Source of the DNA: Candidatus Paracaedibacteraceae bacterium | GTDB taxonomy: Bacteria > Pseudomonadota > Alphaproteobacteria > Paracaedibacterales > Paracaedibacteraceae | Reading direction: 5' to 3' | DNA length: 64,000 nucleotides | NCBI GenBank assembly: GCA_019459505.1 | Contig: JAIBEV010000098.1 | Location: forward strand, 43,262-107,261 | Made by a program: the position numbers and the translations under genes | The notes under the pieces: model-generated | Told to the model about the DNA's origin: nothing | Database searches by the model: none | What the model saw: only the letters and a program-made list of their open reading frames with translations | In this document: positions 52,101-59,615 of the stretch, one piece after another | How positions within the stretch are numbered: position 1 is the stretch's first letter | Layout of the letters: each line of letters starts with the position of its first letter

Positions 52101-55100
52101 GGCAGTCCCAATCCCTATTACATTGCTCCCAAGAATCCGATCCAGGATCTCATGGCCAAGGGCTTCAACCTGCAAACCACCTATATTGCCCCCAATCTTA
52201 AGGAGTTGATTGGTCAGGCTCACACCAAGCAAATCCTCTTTAAAATGCATGAACGGTTCTGGTTTGAGCAAGAAAAAGCCGAGGCATTCTACCGTGACAT
52301 TTATGATCATGTGCATATTATGGATGCAATGGGCGTGAAGAAGCTTAATGGCCCGGCGATTTTCTCTATCAGTCCTGGCTTCTTGGTCGATCGGGTGCGC
52401 AAGTCTTGCCAAGAAACGTTGATGCGCGGTTATATTGAGGATCATCAGGCCATTGATGAGGCGTGCGTGCAACAATTGCACCGCAATGCGAGCGAGTATT
52501 TTTCTCACGTAACAGTAGATCCAGCAGAGGTTCACCATGCTCTGGTAACCCTCGCTTCTTCTGGCAAAATAAAATGGCCCGAGAAACCGATTCTGTTTTA
52601 TACCTCCCTGCCCAATGATCAAAAGGTGGAGGAACTGTCTCCCACCATCGTCTATCCACTGCAAATGATGCAAGAGGCCAGGGCGGAACGCGGCGGCTTG
52701 AGCCGCATTAAGACGCTGGCGATTTTTCCGGAATCGATGACACCCCAGCAAATGATCGAGGCAACAGATAACCCGGCTCTGCAACTGACCTTACGGAACC
52801 ATTTTGAAAATAATCCTCAGACCCTAAGACAATTGGAACAGCAAGCTCATCAACATCAACAACGCATGCTGGCTTATAATCCCGAGGGGACACCGACCAC
52901 CAATGACTTATCCCTGCTGTCGACAGGAAGTCAAGCCCTGTACTCCTCTGGCGCCTCATCCTCCGGTGATCCCTTAGAGAGAGGCTCGGTCAGCGTCTAC
53001 GGTACTGTGCGCTCCGACCAAATTGGTATCCTCACCGAAGGCCCCATCCATATCCAAGCGGATATCAAGGCAGAAAATGCCTTTCTGGCTTCTCTCTATG
53101 ACAATGTCATCCTCGAATCAAGGAAAGAGCGCCTGTACCGGGATGCCGAAAACTTTATTGAGCATATCCCTGTTCCCGCCCGCATTGCGGTTCAGAATAT
53201 TCTCAAGATTTACAGCGGTCAGAGCGTCATTATGATCGGGGCTCAAACCGATTCTGGGGTGATGACCCACATTAAGGCGTTAGCGGATATTATTGATGTG
53301 CCGGTTGAGCTTTTGACGCAAAGTATTGAGCGTTATTACGGTCGCAAGAAAAATGGAATGGTTCAAACGAATACCTCAACGGTGGTAGCCTCCCGCCATA
53401 CCTCACGCGGTCATATTACCACAGAATCTGGTAACAACACGATCCTACAAGCCTCGCAACTAGAGGCGCGGCAAGTGGATATCGTGGGCGGTAATAATGT
53501 TGAGTTCCGGGATGCCCACAACACCCGAACCGTTCAAGGCAAGCTGACCGGTAAAGGCTCTTGGGGCAAGAAAAAGAAACACCAATTTGTCGCACAAACT
53601 CAACGGTCGGTGGGGGTCAAGATCAAGGCGGATGTACTGAATGTCACGGCGGTCACGGGCAATATCACCATCACCAACCCCACCTTTGAGGCCATTGAGA
53701 CCAATCTGAAAGCGATTAAAGGCTTGGTGTCAATTCTGTTGGGCGTTAACACCTATCTCATGCAGGCCACCAAAAGCAGCAACAGCGTGGCGTGGAACCG
53801 CATGGGCCAACGCACGGAAGAGCATACCACCTATGCCCAACCCACCTTCACCGGCAAGGTCACCATAGAATCGCGCGACACCCTGGTTCAATTGGTTCAG
53901 GGTCAAGCCAATACCTTCTTTGACTATATTGAACAGCACGGTGGGGCCTTAGAGAAGAAATTCTTAAGTGAATTCCATAAGAGCGAGTACAAAAAGGTCC
54001 AGGGTCCTGGCCAAGCGTTGATGGCGGTGATTGCGGTTGCCATGGCTATGATCACCGGTGGGGCCGGTGCTGCTTTGGCCCAGGCCGCAAGCTTAGCCGG
54101 CAATGCCACAGCCACCGCCATGTTTGGAGCAGCCGTCACGTCGGTGGCCACCCAATTCACGGTGGGGAGCCTGCAGAACGGCGGTAATCCGCTCAAAGGG
54201 GCGAAAACTCTTCTCAATAAAGACTATCTGCGGGGCTTAGCCGTTTCTGTTGTGAGTGCTGGGGTGACCGCCAAAATCGGTGGCCACTATGATATTAAGA
54301 GACCGGATGCCACGATGATCCAAAAGCTGACCAATGTAGACTTATTGACCGCGCAGCTTAAATTTAATCTCCTCGACCAAGCGGTGAACACAACAGTGCG
54401 CACCACGTTAGGCAAAGAAAGCTTTAAGGGAGCAGGGGGCAATTTAGTTAAATCAGTCGCTGTTGATACCGTCGCTGCCTTTGCCGCCAACAAGATTGGT
54501 GAAAGCTATGCGTCCGGCAGCTTAAGCTCGGCTGAACAGAAAGCCTTGCATTTTGGCGTTGGCTTCAGCATGGGCTTAGGCCTTGAAGGAACGGTTGAAG
54601 CGGGGTTGACCGCGGGGACCGCTGCCGTCCTGGGCGAGGTGATGGCTGAAAAGATCACCGGTGATCCAAAAACTTTGAGACAGCAAGCCTGTGAGGATGT
54701 GCATCAAGACGGCAAACCGTTGACTGAGGAAAACATCAATAAGGCCGCGCAGGCACGACGTCAGGAGGCCGCAAAATGGGCGAAGCTGGGTACAGCGGTG
54801 ACAGCTCTGGCGACTCGCACGGATGTGAATCTGGCTGTAAGGGCGGCGAGCAATGCGGTTGAGAATAATTTTCTCGCGACCAGCCTCTTATATCAAAATT
54901 CTGATAACGTCTTTGCGGAGGTATTTGAGCGGAATCTTGAGGAAGAGGAAAAGAGTAAGGGTGAAGAGGCCGAAGAGCGGGGTCGCAGCCGTGAGCGGGA
55001 ACCTCGCTCTCATCAGAGTAAAAGCCAAAGCCCGCCGCGCTGTAAGGATGCGAGCTTTGAGAAATTTAATCAGATGATGTCGTACGCACACGATACTCTC

Positions 55101-55847
55101 TATGACGGCCAAAAGCGTTTCAGGAACGGTGAGCGGACGATGGAAACCTTCTTTAAAGCGCATGGTGCGGCTTGGCTTGATACCTTTGGTTATGCTGTCA
55201 AAGGAGCAGATTTTATCAGTGGTGGTGCGGTGACTCAGTTGGGCAAAGCGATGGAGGAGGGTTCTAAAGGAGCCAACACAAGCATCCGTCGTACGGTACG
55301 CGACTTGACAGGAAACCAGAAGTGGGGTCAAGAGGCCGGTGATTATGCAACCTTCTTGGGTTCCTTCCTTATTCCGGGTCCCGGAACAGTGGCTAAAGCG
55401 GCTCAAGTGGTTAATGTGGGTAAAATAACCGGCGCCACGGCAAATTTAGTCAGGCGTATCCGGATGGCGGAAGCGCTGGATTTAGCCGGTATTAGTCAGG
55501 CGCCCACCTCCAAGTTTATTTATCAACAGTATGGTAAAGGTCACCAGGTCAAGAAAACCTTAACTCGGATAGCCAATGAGAACCGAGCGCCTTTCACGGC
55601 TCAGCGATCGGCTAATGCGAATCGTTTCTATGACGAGATGCGAGCCGTGGCCAATGGGGGAACCACGAGTCGTCCTACCCCTTCCTCGGGCAGTTCCTCT
55701 GCCCTCCAAATGTCGAGCTCTAAAGGAAACAATGGTTCTTCCTCAATGAGCCGTGGCTCAAGTGCTAGCTCTAGTAGCCACGGGTCTTCGTCAAGTGCAA
55801 GGCAAGGATCAAGCGGAGGGAGCAGCCAATCAGTCCTTTGGCCGTAA
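49134..55847 (+). CDS. CdiA/filamentous-haemagglutinin-like polymorphic toxin exoprotein body
   Basis: 2,237 codons. The first 1,500 residues are beta-helix-like, with turns rich in Gly/Asn (for example LLDNVNGDIHAAEKATIV and HGKIHAAEDTFVQTADLDNE). A haemagglutinin-repeat segment GNNTILQASQLEARQVDIVG lies near 1432. A DUF637-like region (FFDYIEQHGGALEKKFLSEF, then PGQALMAVIAVAMAMITGG) spans about 1595-1720. The pre-toxin VENN motif is at 1909-1912, followed by an Arg/Ser-rich charged linker (about 1938-1975). The end is a Ser-rich linker stopping early. ATG 49134 has GGAGG only 2 nt upstream, so independent initiation is doubtful. Secretion would need a TpsB partner, not in the window. The 3' half is GC-richer than neighbours, suggesting transfer. 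Confidence 0.85.
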   Translation: MGTLEVQTPGMVLLQNCTIYNLLLESYSSLLSGGNIFIIMKASHHTEGGILVRGPKRDTIGSLLLVSGHLYNAGFLCLGEENHWDLGGNAFVNYGRLHIQSKASLQIKRSLAVLNLNKISGHHLKLATKYTPWVPMTRQQPEVLQADVDTLLTFYATAVSLATTLGEAGLVEESALAALKAVYPVLGGIINAGHLSVKKGEFYGTDIINHPKAVFKIAEASKFVISKFKNAGTAIIGKSTTDTNHYIPYLVNSSRFTCHSDLALDRLKTTSSSQIHLYNGQLLEIRSPFKLYGTLRAFDGLALKGMGENVGQLALVRKQMDEKDALKLIIEDKLINQGTLLSQTPLTITGKGKLENHKTVESPTLKVEVNSVQNDGLMNGDTVEIRNALLDNVNGDIHAAEKATIVTTQVKNNHGKIHAAEDTFVQTADLDNEGGSISGLKVTTLYSMSPQFTNKGGEIGAKGTTHLVFKHASPVEELGIVKGKYVYLHGQSPAQSLGIQNGIVAAEDAAFVKGKQFQGTNLDVQTPNLYLQLSSWALNDQTHCERTVWSCDPQQDVDFIHPYRTSGKFEIWWKNFRNYQEVVQEWTRLYRNASQPLPETMRTIRLKATIEADKGMNVYAPSATLEVPDSQQDKATELIFKEGNFYALIGKLDIERAVISALNFTSGAPHGNIIGRLIEDPSRIGLATFYSNRHTGPNCSNIGSYNAAKSCELFGKTVPNFYDGRHLQILPVYINNGTSLIIKQLTDLVGHMILEANLTTHDLTVDSLTLSKGTACSLDIAHNLLFKRGGGLQLDRVESKAQHHYYSIQSGYSYLSWWVRTYTHCHSDAASLEVQGKIDADRPTPLTLIGSTWYAQEVTPAIQHKDSTLTCSYFQKFYDREECDREGYLTAQYSGRIRQSGMTIAHNYHFPNPIENTRYAAPNSPHSYAVGFLVKTKNFEGAQSVFPSYKSASKGIIASTSGASSDQIMDASLSTPLMVVTIGGGKLALGSPNPYYIAPKNPIQDLMAKGFNLQTTYIAPNLKELIGQAHTKQILFKMHERFWFEQEKAEAFYRDIYDHVHIMDAMGVKKLNGPAIFSISPGFLVDRVRKSCQETLMRGYIEDHQAIDEACVQQLHRNASEYFSHVTVDPAEVHHALVTLASSGKIKWPEKPILFYTSLPNDQKVEELSPTIVYPLQMMQEARAERGGLSRIKTLAIFPESMTPQQMIEATDNPALQLTLRNHFENNPQTLRQLEQQAHQHQQRMLAYNPEGTPTTNDLSLLSTGSQALYSSGASSSGDPLERGSVSVYGTVRSDQIGILTEGPIHIQADIKAENAFLASLYDNVILESRKERLYRDAENFIEHIPVPARIAVQNILKIYSGQSVIMIGAQTDSGVMTHIKALADIIDVPVELLTQSIERYYGRKKNGMVQTNTSTVVASRHTSRGHITTESGNNTILQASQLEARQVDIVGGNNVEFRDAHNTRTVQGKLTGKGSWGKKKKHQFVAQTQRSVGVKIKADVLNVTAVTGNITITNPTFEAIETNLKAIKGLVSILLGVNTYLMQATKSSNSVAWNRMGQRTEEHTTYAQPTFTGKVTIESRDTLVQLVQGQANTFFDYIEQHGGALEKKFLSEFHKSEYKKVQGPGQALMAVIAVAMAMITGGAGAALAQAASLAGNATATAMFGAAVTSVATQFTVGSLQNGGNPLKGAKTLLNKDYLRGLAVSVVSAGVTAKIGGHYDIKRPDATMIQKLTNVDLLTAQLKFNLLDQAVNTTVRTTLGKESFKGAGGNLVKSVAVDTVAAFAANKIGESYASGSLSSAEQKALHFGVGFSMGLGLEGTVEAGLTAGTAAVLGEVMAEKITGDPKTLRQQACEDVHQDGKPLTEENINKAAQARRQEAAKWAKLGTAVTALATRTDVNLAVRAASNAVENNFLATSLLYQNSDNVFAEVFERNLEEEEKSKGEEAEERGRSREREPRSHQSKSQSPPRCKDASFEKFNQMMSYAHDTLYDGQKRFRNGERTMETFFKAHGAAWLDTFGYAVKGADFISGGAVTQLGKAMEEGSKGANTSIRRTVRDLTGNQKWGQEAGDYATFLGSFLIPGPGTVAKAAQVVNVGKITGATANLVRRIRMAEALDLAGISQAPTSKFIYQQYGKGHQVKKTLTRIANENRAPFTAQRSANANRFYDEMRAVANGGTTSRPTPSSGSSSALQMSSSKGNNGSSSMSRGSSASSSSHGSSSSARQGSSGGSSQSVLWP

Positions 55848-56286
55848 TATCCTCACCGGTGAACTCGAGCCAAAGGGCAAGGGGAAAATGTCGGCTGATC
55901 AGCCGATTGAACGAACAACTTCAAGGCCTAAAACTGATACTCAAGGGGTTCCTTTCCAACTTGTCAAACATTCTGATTTACAGCTTAAATTTGTTAAAGA
56001 TATTGGAGAAAAACATTTTTATAAACATTCACCTTCTATCCAGACCGCCTTGGGAAAGAACTCTTATACCTATAAAGAATATATTGCTGATGCTAATTAT
56101 GTAATTAATAATGGAGTTTATGCGAAAGAATTGAATGGATTTGTAAAAATTATTGGTGGAAAAGGGAATGCAAAAGTAGCCTTTGTAGGGATTAGCTCTC
56201 AAGAAAATATAATTACAACTTTTCATATTAAATCAGTGAGTGAAGTTGCAAGGAAAGCACCAAGTTTAGGATGGCAGAAAAAATGA
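55753..56286 (+). CDS. Displaced toxin tip (CdiA-CT 1) of the exoprotein
   Basis: This frame is +1 to the main exoprotein frame. Only from about 55820 does it read true protein: GAANQSFGRNILTGELEPKG, then a toxin domain of about 115 aa ending at 56286. The ATG at 55753 is inside the Ser-rich linker and is not a natural start. Compared with the orphan module downstream, 5 nt are missing between GGATCAA and CGTAAT, which explains the frame change. The toxin region (HFYKHSPSIQTALGKNSYTY, NGFVKIIGGKGNAKVAFVGI and ITTFHIKSVSEVARKAPSLG) resembles small RNase-type CDI tips, possibly BECR fold, at low confidence. Unless the ribosome shifts frame, the toxin is not made. Confidence 0.65.
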   Translation: MAQVLALVATGLRQVQGKDQAEGAANQSFGRNILTGELEPKGKGKMSADQPIERTTSRPKTDTQGVPFQLVKHSDLQLKFVKDIGEKHFYKHSPSIQTALGKNSYTYKEYIADANYVINNGVYAKELNGFVKIIGGKGNAKVAFVGISSQENIITTFHIKSVSEVARKAPSLGWQKK

Positions 56287-56645
56287 AGATTTTAAATTTA
56301 GAATGGTTATCAATAGAGGCTAGAGAAGCTATTTTAGATGTCTCTACTAATACATATGTCTTTAAAGTATTTTGCCATCCTTGCCTATATGAAATAGGAG
56401 AAGAGTTTAATGAACTCTTATACTGCGAAGGTAGTGGCGAGATTTATACAGTGGCACCAGAGGAAACAGAAACTATAGAAATGAATAAAAATGATGAGGG
56501 ATGTAAGATTGTGGCGACAGTTCAAGATCCTTTAAAAGGCATAGTTCAACTAGACTCTGTTCAAATGCAATTACCTTTTTCGCTGGATAAAGATATAAAA
56601 GTGGGGGATAAAGTTATATTTTATCCTTCTAGAATTTATTTATAA
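56283..56645 (+). CDS. Candidate immunity protein 1
   Basis: 120 aa from ATG 56283, which overlaps the toxin stop as ATGA, the usual coupling of CdiA-CT and CdiI. The same frame is open from ATG 56271, but the ATGA overlap is preferred. The protein is acidic and soluble, without signal peptide (for example YCEGSGEIYTVAPEETETIE), as expected of a cytoplasmic antitoxin. Family not recognised; role inferred from position. Confidence 0.65.
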   Translation: MKILNLEWLSIEAREAILDVSTNTYVFKVFCHPCLYEIGEEFNELLYCEGSGEIYTVAPEETETIEMNKNDEGCKIVATVQDPLKGIVQLDSVQMQLPFSLDKDIKVGDKVIFYPSRIYL

Positions 56646-56660
56646 AAAAAGAGAAGGTAG

Positions 56661-56800
56661 TTGACTGTAATTAAGGATAACAGTGGTCAACCTACTCAAT
56701 GGATAAGGGTTGAATTAACTAAAACAGGTAAACCAGATATCATGGTCATCCTATAGAGCCTGAAAGATTAAAATTGTTTTTGGGAAAAATTCCTCAGTAA
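56661..56800 (+). pseudogene. Remnant of a second toxin tip
   Basis: Between immunity genes 1 and 2 a short frame reads DNSGQPTQWIRVELTKTGKP then DI, and after a frameshift continues HGHPIEPERLKLFLGKIPQ to a stop at 56798-56800. It looks like the last 45 residues of a nuclease-type polymorphic toxin. No start codon and one frameshift, so it is not functional. It marks a lost toxin whose immunity gene follows directly. Confidence 0.55.
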
Positions 56801-56814
56801 TTTAAGATAGAAAC

Positions 56815-57216
56815 ATGAATAAAATAATTAATCTAGAAAACCTTGAGCTGCAAGAATTAGAATATACTGAAGGCTGGCAAATATTGTGGAATAAACTGTA
56901 TAATTATTCTACTCCTCAGATTAAAGAAGATATATTAATAAGTAATTTCTTTAAAGATGATTCTAGGTTGGCCAGTATATGGTTATTATATGACGATGAC
57001 CTTATATATATGGTCCACGATAAACGTCAGATTGCATTTGATCTTGGTTGGGGGCCCGGAAATAACCCAGAGGGAGCTTTTCATATAATTATGGTCAGAA
57101 TGGATGACCAGTATTGGGAACATCCGCTTGTAGAGTTTTCTTCTCGCAATAAAGATGAAATTGTCGCTAAGCTTAATGAATTAATGCTTGCTGTTTCAAA
57201 CGGAGAGATTAGCTAA
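56815..57216 (+). CDS. Candidate orphan immunity protein 2
   Basis: 133 aa, acidic and soluble, without signal peptide (for example ASIWLLYDDDLIYMVHDKRQ and DDQYWEHPLVEFSSRN). It sits 14 nt after the toxin remnant and before the orphan CdiA-CT module, the position of an immunity gene kept after its toxin decayed. Retaining such genes protects against siblings that still deliver the toxin (known for CDI and Rhs loci). Family not recognised. Confidence 0.6.
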   Translation: MNKIINLENLELQELEYTEGWQILWNKLYNYSTPQIKEDILISNFFKDDSRLASIWLLYDDDLIYMVHDKRQIAFDLGWGPGNNPEGAFHIIMVRMDDQYWEHPLVEFSSRNKDEIVAKLNELMLAVSNGEIS

Positions 57217-57239
57217 ACGAACCATAGTAAGGCTAACCT

Positions 57240-57466
57240 CCTTTCACGTCTCAGCGATCGGCTAATGCAAATCGGATTCATGAACAAATGCGAGCCGTGG
57301 CGAATGGGGGAACGGTGTCGACCTCGACCTCAAGCCTTTCCACGGCACCGCGGATGTCGAGCGGGAGCAGCGGTGGCCCTTCTTCAAGAAGTGGGGGGGC
57401 AAGCTCGTCCTCATCCTCCAGCTCTACGGGTCAGGGGTCTTCGTCAAGTGCAAGGCAAGGATCAAC
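57240..57466 (+). repeat. Second copy of the exoprotein recombination segment
   Basis: This segment repeats the parent gene's 55590-55812. The first 73 nt of each (from CCTTTCACG, residues PFT.QRSANANR, then MRAVANGG) match at about 63 positions. After a divergent Ser-rich stretch, 31 nt are identical (55782-55812 and 57436-57466). It is the homology by which orphan toxin tips can replace the resident tip. Confidence 0.85.
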
Positions 57467-57923
57467 TGGGGGAGCCAGCAGACCAGACACCTCGCTGGGT
57501 CGTAATTTACTGACAGGAGAAGTAGAGCCAAAAGGGAAGGGCGTGATAAGGGATAGTCGTCATGTTGTTGAGGTTGCTCCGCAGCCTAAGACAAATTTTT
57601 CAATTATGACCAGTTCCTCTTTAGACGTTTCAAAACAGAGTGCTAAAAATGTGGTAGCTGCTGAATCCAGTCGAGGACGTGCTCCAGAATTTCCCGGGGG
57701 GACTGTAACTGAATCAAAATTTTTAAATCATGCAGAGCAATGTCTCGGTAGTGGATATTTGAGCTTGCCTAACGGACGTTCCATCTCTCAGGATGGTTTA
57801 AGGCAATTAAGATATGGTAGGCATGAAGTTACAAGTGCTAGCCACCATGGTCATTTTGAAGCATATAATAGACCAGGCGGTAATATTATTGAAAATACAG
57901 TGGTTGAAATTTTACCGGATTAA
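57288..57923 (+). CDS. Orphan CdiA-CT module 2 (linker plus toxin tip)
   Basis: The frame is homologous to the parent from 57240 (PFTSQRSANANRIHEQMRAV), with the first ATG at 57288, giving 211 aa. A Ser-rich linker (PSSRSGGASSSSSSSS) is followed by the conserved joint LGRNLLTGEVEPKGKG, then a new toxin of about 130 aa ending YGRHEVTSASHHGHFEAYNR and NIIENTVVEILPD. The His-rich end could be a nuclease site (inference). It has no signal or ribosome site of its own and would be made only after recombining into the parent gene. Confidence 0.7.
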   Translation: MRAVANGGTVSTSTSSLSTAPRMSSGSSGGPSSRSGGASSSSSSSSTGQGSSSSARQGSTGGASRPDTSLGRNLLTGEVEPKGKGVIRDSRHVVEVAPQPKTNFSIMTSSSLDVSKQSAKNVVAAESSRGRAPEFPGGTVTESKFLNHAEQCLGSGYLSLPNGRSISQDGLRQLRYGRHEVTSASHHGHFEAYNRPGGNIIENTVVEILPD

Positions 57924-57928
57924 AGAAA

Positions 57929-58192
57929 ATGGATTTTAAGATAATTAAACGTGTTTTTTTAAAGGATGCTACTGAAGCAATTAAAACTAAACACATGGTG
58001 TACGATAAAGTGATGGATAAACCACCCCAATTACAAATTGTACAGTATCCAGGAGATAAAGGTGTGTATCTGTTCTATTGTGATAAAGAGGGACATGAAA
58101 TTACAGATACATTTCATGAAAACATTCAAGATGCTATGTCTCAAGCGGAGTGGGAATTTAATATTAAAGAAAACGATTGGGAAGATGGATAG
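57929..58192 (+). CDS. Candidate immunity protein 3
   Basis: 87 aa, acidic, without signal peptide (ends AMSQAEWEFNIKENDWEDG), starting 5 nt after the stop of orphan toxin module 2. Position and size make it the cognate immunity protein. It starts MDFKIIKRVFLKDATEAIKT. Family not recognised. Confidence 0.65.
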   Translation: MDFKIIKRVFLKDATEAIKTKHMVYDKVMDKPPQLQIVQYPGDKGVYLFYCDKEGHEITDTFHENIQDAMSQAEWEFNIKENDWEDG

Positions 58193-58202
58193 GAGTCAAT
58201 CT

Positions 58203-58763
58203 ATGATTACTATAAATTCGAATCAATTGATGAAAAAATTATTATTTAAAGCGGACTGGACTACTATGAAGTTTTGTTTAAGTAATAGTTTTTTCTCTCT
58301 TCTGGAAAAAGGATTTATTTATAAGGATGGGTGTTTGCTCCTATTAGAAAATTTTCACAAAGCTAAAGTTCTTAATGGTGACTTTGTAGATAGGACAGGT
58401 TATGAATGTTTTGTAAATAAAATCCATGTCGAGGATTATATACCTATTTCAAATACTATTCCAATAGAGCAGATTTATTTATGTGGTCTCTTTTTTCTAT
58501 CAAAAACTGTAGAAAAAATAAATTTATTATCATTTAAGGGGCTATACAGATTCATCTTGTCCATTGATCAAGATGAGGAAGATTCTACACTAAATAGTTA
58601 TGTTTTTAGATTTCATACTTTGCGACAAGGAGAAGAATATCTAGAAGAGAATTTAGATCTTTATGAAAGTTCAATTTTAGTAATGGATATAGATACAAAT
58701 CAATTAAATAAGAACTTTTCAAGTAAGGATTTGCTGAGATCTATAGAAGATTTGCATTTATGA
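58203..58763 (+). CDS. Candidate immunity protein 4 or hypothetical
   Basis: 186 aa from ATG 58203, with AGGAG at good distance. An in-frame ATG at 58038 is rejected because it overlaps the previous gene in another frame. Soluble, mixed alpha/beta-looking, no signal peptide (for example LENFHKAKVLNGDFVDRTGY). It lies between immunity gene 3 and another toxin remnant, so an immunity role is likely. Family not recognised. Confidence 0.55.
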   Translation: MITINSNQLMKKLLFKADWTTMKFCLSNSFFSLLEKGFIYKDGCLLLLENFHKAKVLNGDFVDRTGYECFVNKIHVEDYIPISNTIPIEQIYLCGLFFLSKTVEKINLLSFKGLYRFILSIDQDEEDSTLNSYVFRFHTLRQGEEYLEENLDLYESSILVMDIDTNQLNKNFSSKDLLRSIEDLHL

Positions 58764-59010
58764 ATTGCTGCTAAAAGTAAAAGTTTCACGAGATACGATG
58801 ATGAATTCTAATGGTACTCCAATTAAGACAAGAGAATATGTATATAATTCCAAAGATGGTAAAAAAGTTACTATTCAAGAACATTCCTTAGGACATGATT
58901 TTGGCCCGAACTGAGGAAGCCAAGGCACGCATTTTAATGTTCGCTCAGGCGAAAATTCTTTAACATCCGGCGTAGAGGCTCACTACTATTTTAAAAATAA
59001 GGGTAATTAA
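58762..59010 (+). pseudogene. Nonsense-broken nuclease-type toxin tip 3
   Basis: An in-frame ATGATG (58798) begins NSNGTPIKTREYVYNSKDGK, and later VTIQEHSLGHDFGPN, then TGA, then GSQGTHFNVRSGENSLTSGV and EAHYYFKNKGN to TAA at 59008-59010. The core H.LGHDFG.....QGTHFNVR..EN......HYYF is the pattern I recall from C-terminal domains of Rhs- and LXG-type nuclease toxins. The TGA (about codon 38) replaces what should be a Gly or a similar residue. Both halves remain in frame, so the damage is one base change. Confidence 0.65.
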
Positions 59011-59011
59011 T

Positions 59012-59492
59012 ATGCAACAAGACATAAAAGGATGGTACGAACTTCTAGATAAGCCTTTAGCCTATACAAGCTATTATATTAATCCAAGTAAAACCTTGTC
59101 GATTAATATAGAATCTATTCAAGTTGAATGGAGGAAAAAAAATAATAGTTGAGGGAATATTAAATGATTTTCCGGGTACTCCGCCTGAACGATGGAAAAT
59201 TCAGGGATATGACGGCGTGCGTATGGAATTGGTCTGGGATTTCTTCAATGAATTCAGTATTAAAGATGATTTGGAGCGTAGTAAAGTCCATGGTCCTATT
59301 GTCAAGCATATTCAAGCCCGCTACCCAAATAAGGTTGACATCCAAATGGAAAAGCTTGATGACGGCCATATTCAAGCGATAGCAGAGGCGGATAATTTTA
59401 GGTTAAGAGTGACCTGTGGAGATATGAGAGTTAATAGTATTAAAGGATATATCAAAGATCGCGAAGCGGCATTTTTTGGGGTTCGGGTATAG
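59012..59492 (+). pseudogene. Frameshifted immunity gene for toxin tip 3
   Basis: ATG 59012, one base after the toxin stop, opens MQQDIKGWYELLDKPLAYTS and runs to a TGA at 59150-59152. The +1 frame then continues KKIIVEGILNDFPGTPPERW to 59492. The switch falls in a run of eight A (59135-59142); with seven A the two parts would join as IQVEWRKKIIVEGIL. The second part alone can start at TTG 59124 (122 aa). Together they give a protein of about 160 aa, typical for an immunity protein. Slippage could restore some product. Confidence 0.6.
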
Positions 59493-59615
59493 CTAAAATT
59501 TTTCTATCCTGTGATTAAAGGGCAATTTCCTTTTTTTATATGTAAAATAGAGGGAGAGCCTCTGATGAGTAGAACAGTTTAAAATAGTCAGAGTATAAGA
59601 AGAAGGAGTAAAGAT

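Noticed and set aside
52062..52784. 240-aa open frame on the minus strand
   Set aside because: Antisense to the exoprotein body, which has clear coding sequence; composition is rich in Arg/His/Leu typical of shadows.
54888..55406. 172-aa open frame on the minus strand
   Set aside because: Antisense to the VENN/pre-toxin region; no start signal and no family.
58038..58763. Long start at 58038 for the gene ending at 58763
   Set aside because: The first 55 residues are antiphase with immunity gene 3 and read as nonsense; ATG 58203 has a good ribosome site.
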